Shown: positions 22,258 to 23,393 of the stretch, in pieces | Numbering within the stretch: the first letter of the stretch is position 1 | Layout of the letters: the number at the start of each line of letters is the position of its first letter | Notes under the pieces: model-generated | The model's database searches: none | Seen by the model: only the letters and a program-made list of their open reading frames with translations | Told to the model about the DNA's origin: nothing | Program-made: the position numbers and the translations under genes | From: CBDUMN01 sp965368335 | Lineage (GTDB): Bacteria > Pseudomonadota > Alphaproteobacteria > Rhodospirillales > JAPHRK01 | Assembly: GCA_965368335.1 (NCBI GenBank) | Contig: CBDUMN010000054.1 | Span: 1 to 23,393 of the forward strand | Length of the DNA stretch: 23,393 bases | Direction: 5' to 3'

Positions 22258-23393
22258 ATGAGCATTCGCAACCTCAAATATCTTTTCGCTCCGAAGTCCG
22301 TTGCCGTAATCGGCGCTTCGGTGCGCCCCCAGTCTATCGGCAATCTTGTGATGAAAAATCTGCTCGAAGGTGGGTTTGAGGGGCCGATCATGCCGATCAA
22401 TCCGAACCATGCTGCAATTGCCGGGGTGCTCGCCTATCCAGACGTACCAAGCCTGCCTGCCACTCCCGATCTGGCCGTCATCTGCACCCCCCCTTCTTCC
22501 ATCCCGGCGCTGTTTGACCAACTGGGCGAACGCGGCACCCGGGGCATTATCGTTTTGACAGCCGGCCTCGGTGCGGTTGAGCACAGTGAAGGCGTCACCG
22601 TTAAAGAAGAAATGCTCCGCATCGCCCATCAGTACGGCATCCGCATCCTTGGCCCCAACTGCTTAGGACTTCTGGTGCCCGGTATCGGGCTCAACGCCAG
22701 CTTCGCTCATAAACCCGCACTGCCCGGAAAAATCGCCTTCATTTCCCAGTCCGGCGCGCTCTGCACGTCGGTTCTCGACTGGGCACGCCCGCGCGGAATC
22801 GGGTTCTCTCACTTCATTTCCATGGGTGACATGGCCGATACCGACTTTGGCGACGTACTCGACTACCTGGGGAGCGATCCCGGGACAACGGCGATTTTGC
22901 TCTACATCGAGTCCATATACGAAAATCGCAATTTCATGTCGGCGGCCCGTGCAGCCGCACGAAACAAGCCGGTACTGGCAATCAAATCAGGTCGTCACGA
23001 AGAAGGCGCTAAAGCAGCCGCTTCTCACACCGGCGCCCTGGCCGGAGCCGACTTCGTCTACGACGCAGCCTTCCGTCGCGCCGGCATGCTTCGGGTGTTC
23101 GATTTTGAAGAACTGTTCGCCGCGGTGGAAACCCTGAGCCGCGGGCGCCGCCCGACCGGCGAACGACTTGCCATCCTAACTAATGGCGGTGGTCTTGGCG
23201 TTCTCGCCGTGGACAACCTGGTAGAACTGGGCGGCAAACTGGCCGAGCTTAAGGAAGAAACCATTGCCAAGCTCGACGAGGTTTTGCCTTCCACTTGGTC
23301 AAAGGGAAACCCAGTCGATATTATTGGGGACGCTCCTGGTAAGCGCTATAACGATGTCCTGCGCATCTTGTTCGAAGCCAAGGAAGTGGATGC
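22258..23393 (+). CDS. NDP-forming acyl-CoA synthetase family protein (partial, 3' end missing)
   Basis: The frame is open from ATG 22258 to the window end (378 codons, no stop). It begins MSIRNLKYLFAPKSVAVIGAS, the CoA-binding Rossmann domain. A ligase-CoA domain follows with FISQSGALCTSVLDWA (161-176) and the catalytic phospho-histidine loop SHTGALAG, where His257 (codon 23026-23028) is present. The C-terminal visible part has LTNGGGLGVLAVDNL. The family makes acyl-CoA and ATP or GTP from acyl phosphate intermediates, interconverting acetate and acetyl-CoA. Many alphaproteobacterial versions continue with an ATP-grasp domain and a GNAT acetyltransferase domain; this end is outside the window. 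Retained His257 argues for ligase activity rather than a purely regulatory Pat-type enzyme. GAGAAGG lies eight bases upstream of the start. Confidence 0.88.
   Translation, partial: MSIRNLKYLFAPKSVAVIGASVRPQSIGNLVMKNLLEGGFEGPIMPINPNHAAIAGVLAYPDVPSLPATPDLAVICTPPSSIPALFDQLGERGTRGIIVLTAGLGAVEHSEGVTVKEEMLRIAHQYGIRILGPNCLGLLVPGIGLNASFAHKPALPGKIAFISQSGALCTSVLDWARPRGIGFSHFISMGDMADTDFGDVLDYLGSDPGTTAILLYIESIYENRNFMSAARAAARNKPVLAIKSGRHEEGAKAAASHTGALAGADFVYDAAFRRAGMLRVFDFEELFAAVETLSRGRRPTGERLAILTNGGGLGVLAVDNLVELGGKLAELKEETIAKLDEVLPSTWSKGNPVDIIGDAPGKRYNDVLRILFEAKEVD

Noticed and set aside
1..23393. CRISPR arrays, tRNA or rRNA genes, transposons, phage genes
   Set aside because: No regular short repeats, cloverleaf-like sequence, transposase, integrase or phage structural motif was seen on either strand.

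Overview
The window looks like a chromosomal segment of an alphaproteobacterium, most likely a Rhodospirillales-type, motile, possibly aquatic organism. The grounds are the FlaF-type flagellin partner, the malyl-CoA lyase, the CheY-like regulator with an NYFGPDRRR tail, the abundance of REC and PAS signalling proteins, and the moderately GC-rich coding sequence. The genus cannot be fixed from this sequence alone. No tRNA, rRNA, CRISPR array, insertion sequence or integrase is visible.

Layout. (1) 1-5300 holds accessory genes that look surface- or modification-related: a TPR-sulfotransferase, an atypical Ser/Thr kinase, a GT4 glycosyltransferase, a 62-residue four-cysteine protein, and a secreted protein with an FGE-sulfatase (SUMF1) fold that appears to lack the catalytic cysteines. 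(2) 5300-13420 is a signalling block: a soluble PAS-PAS-MCP receptor with a C-terminal haemoglobin-type globin domain, whose ribosome binding site is perfectly complementary to an upstream segment; a REC-GGDEF protein with a ruined active site but an intact I-site; then, after an interposed malyl-CoA lyase gene with its own strong terminator, a run of four REC proteins (REC-HD-GYP phosphodiesterase, REC-histidine kinase, REC-PAS, single REC). (3) 13440-15810 holds an alpha/beta hydrolase, a convergent flagellin-FlaF pair with overlapping codons, and a small unknown gene. (4) 15800-21210, on the minus strand, is a conserved-type cluster: DUF4212 small subunit, VC_2705-type sodium:solute symporter, cNMP/CBS/DUF294 nucleotidyltransferase-like protein and DEDDh exonuclease, followed by a two-helix membrane protein. 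The symporter operon has a perfect 11-bp inverted repeat over its likely promoter and ends at a strong hairpin terminator. (5) 21700-23393 holds a secreted ten-cysteine peptide with its own terminator and, divergently, the start of a large NDP-forming acyl-CoA synthetase that runs off the window.

How the genes may work together. Two themes can be inferred. The first is gas or redox sensing linked to cyclic-di-GMP and phosphorelay control (globin-MCP, degenerate GGDEF, HD-GYP, kinase and REC proteins, flagellin). The second is uptake and assimilation of small organic acids (VC_2705-type symporter, acyl-CoA synthetase, malyl-CoA lyase). The most unusual items are the MCP with a C-terminal globin and its self-complementary leader, the inverted repeat before the symporter operon, and the two small cysteine-rich proteins.
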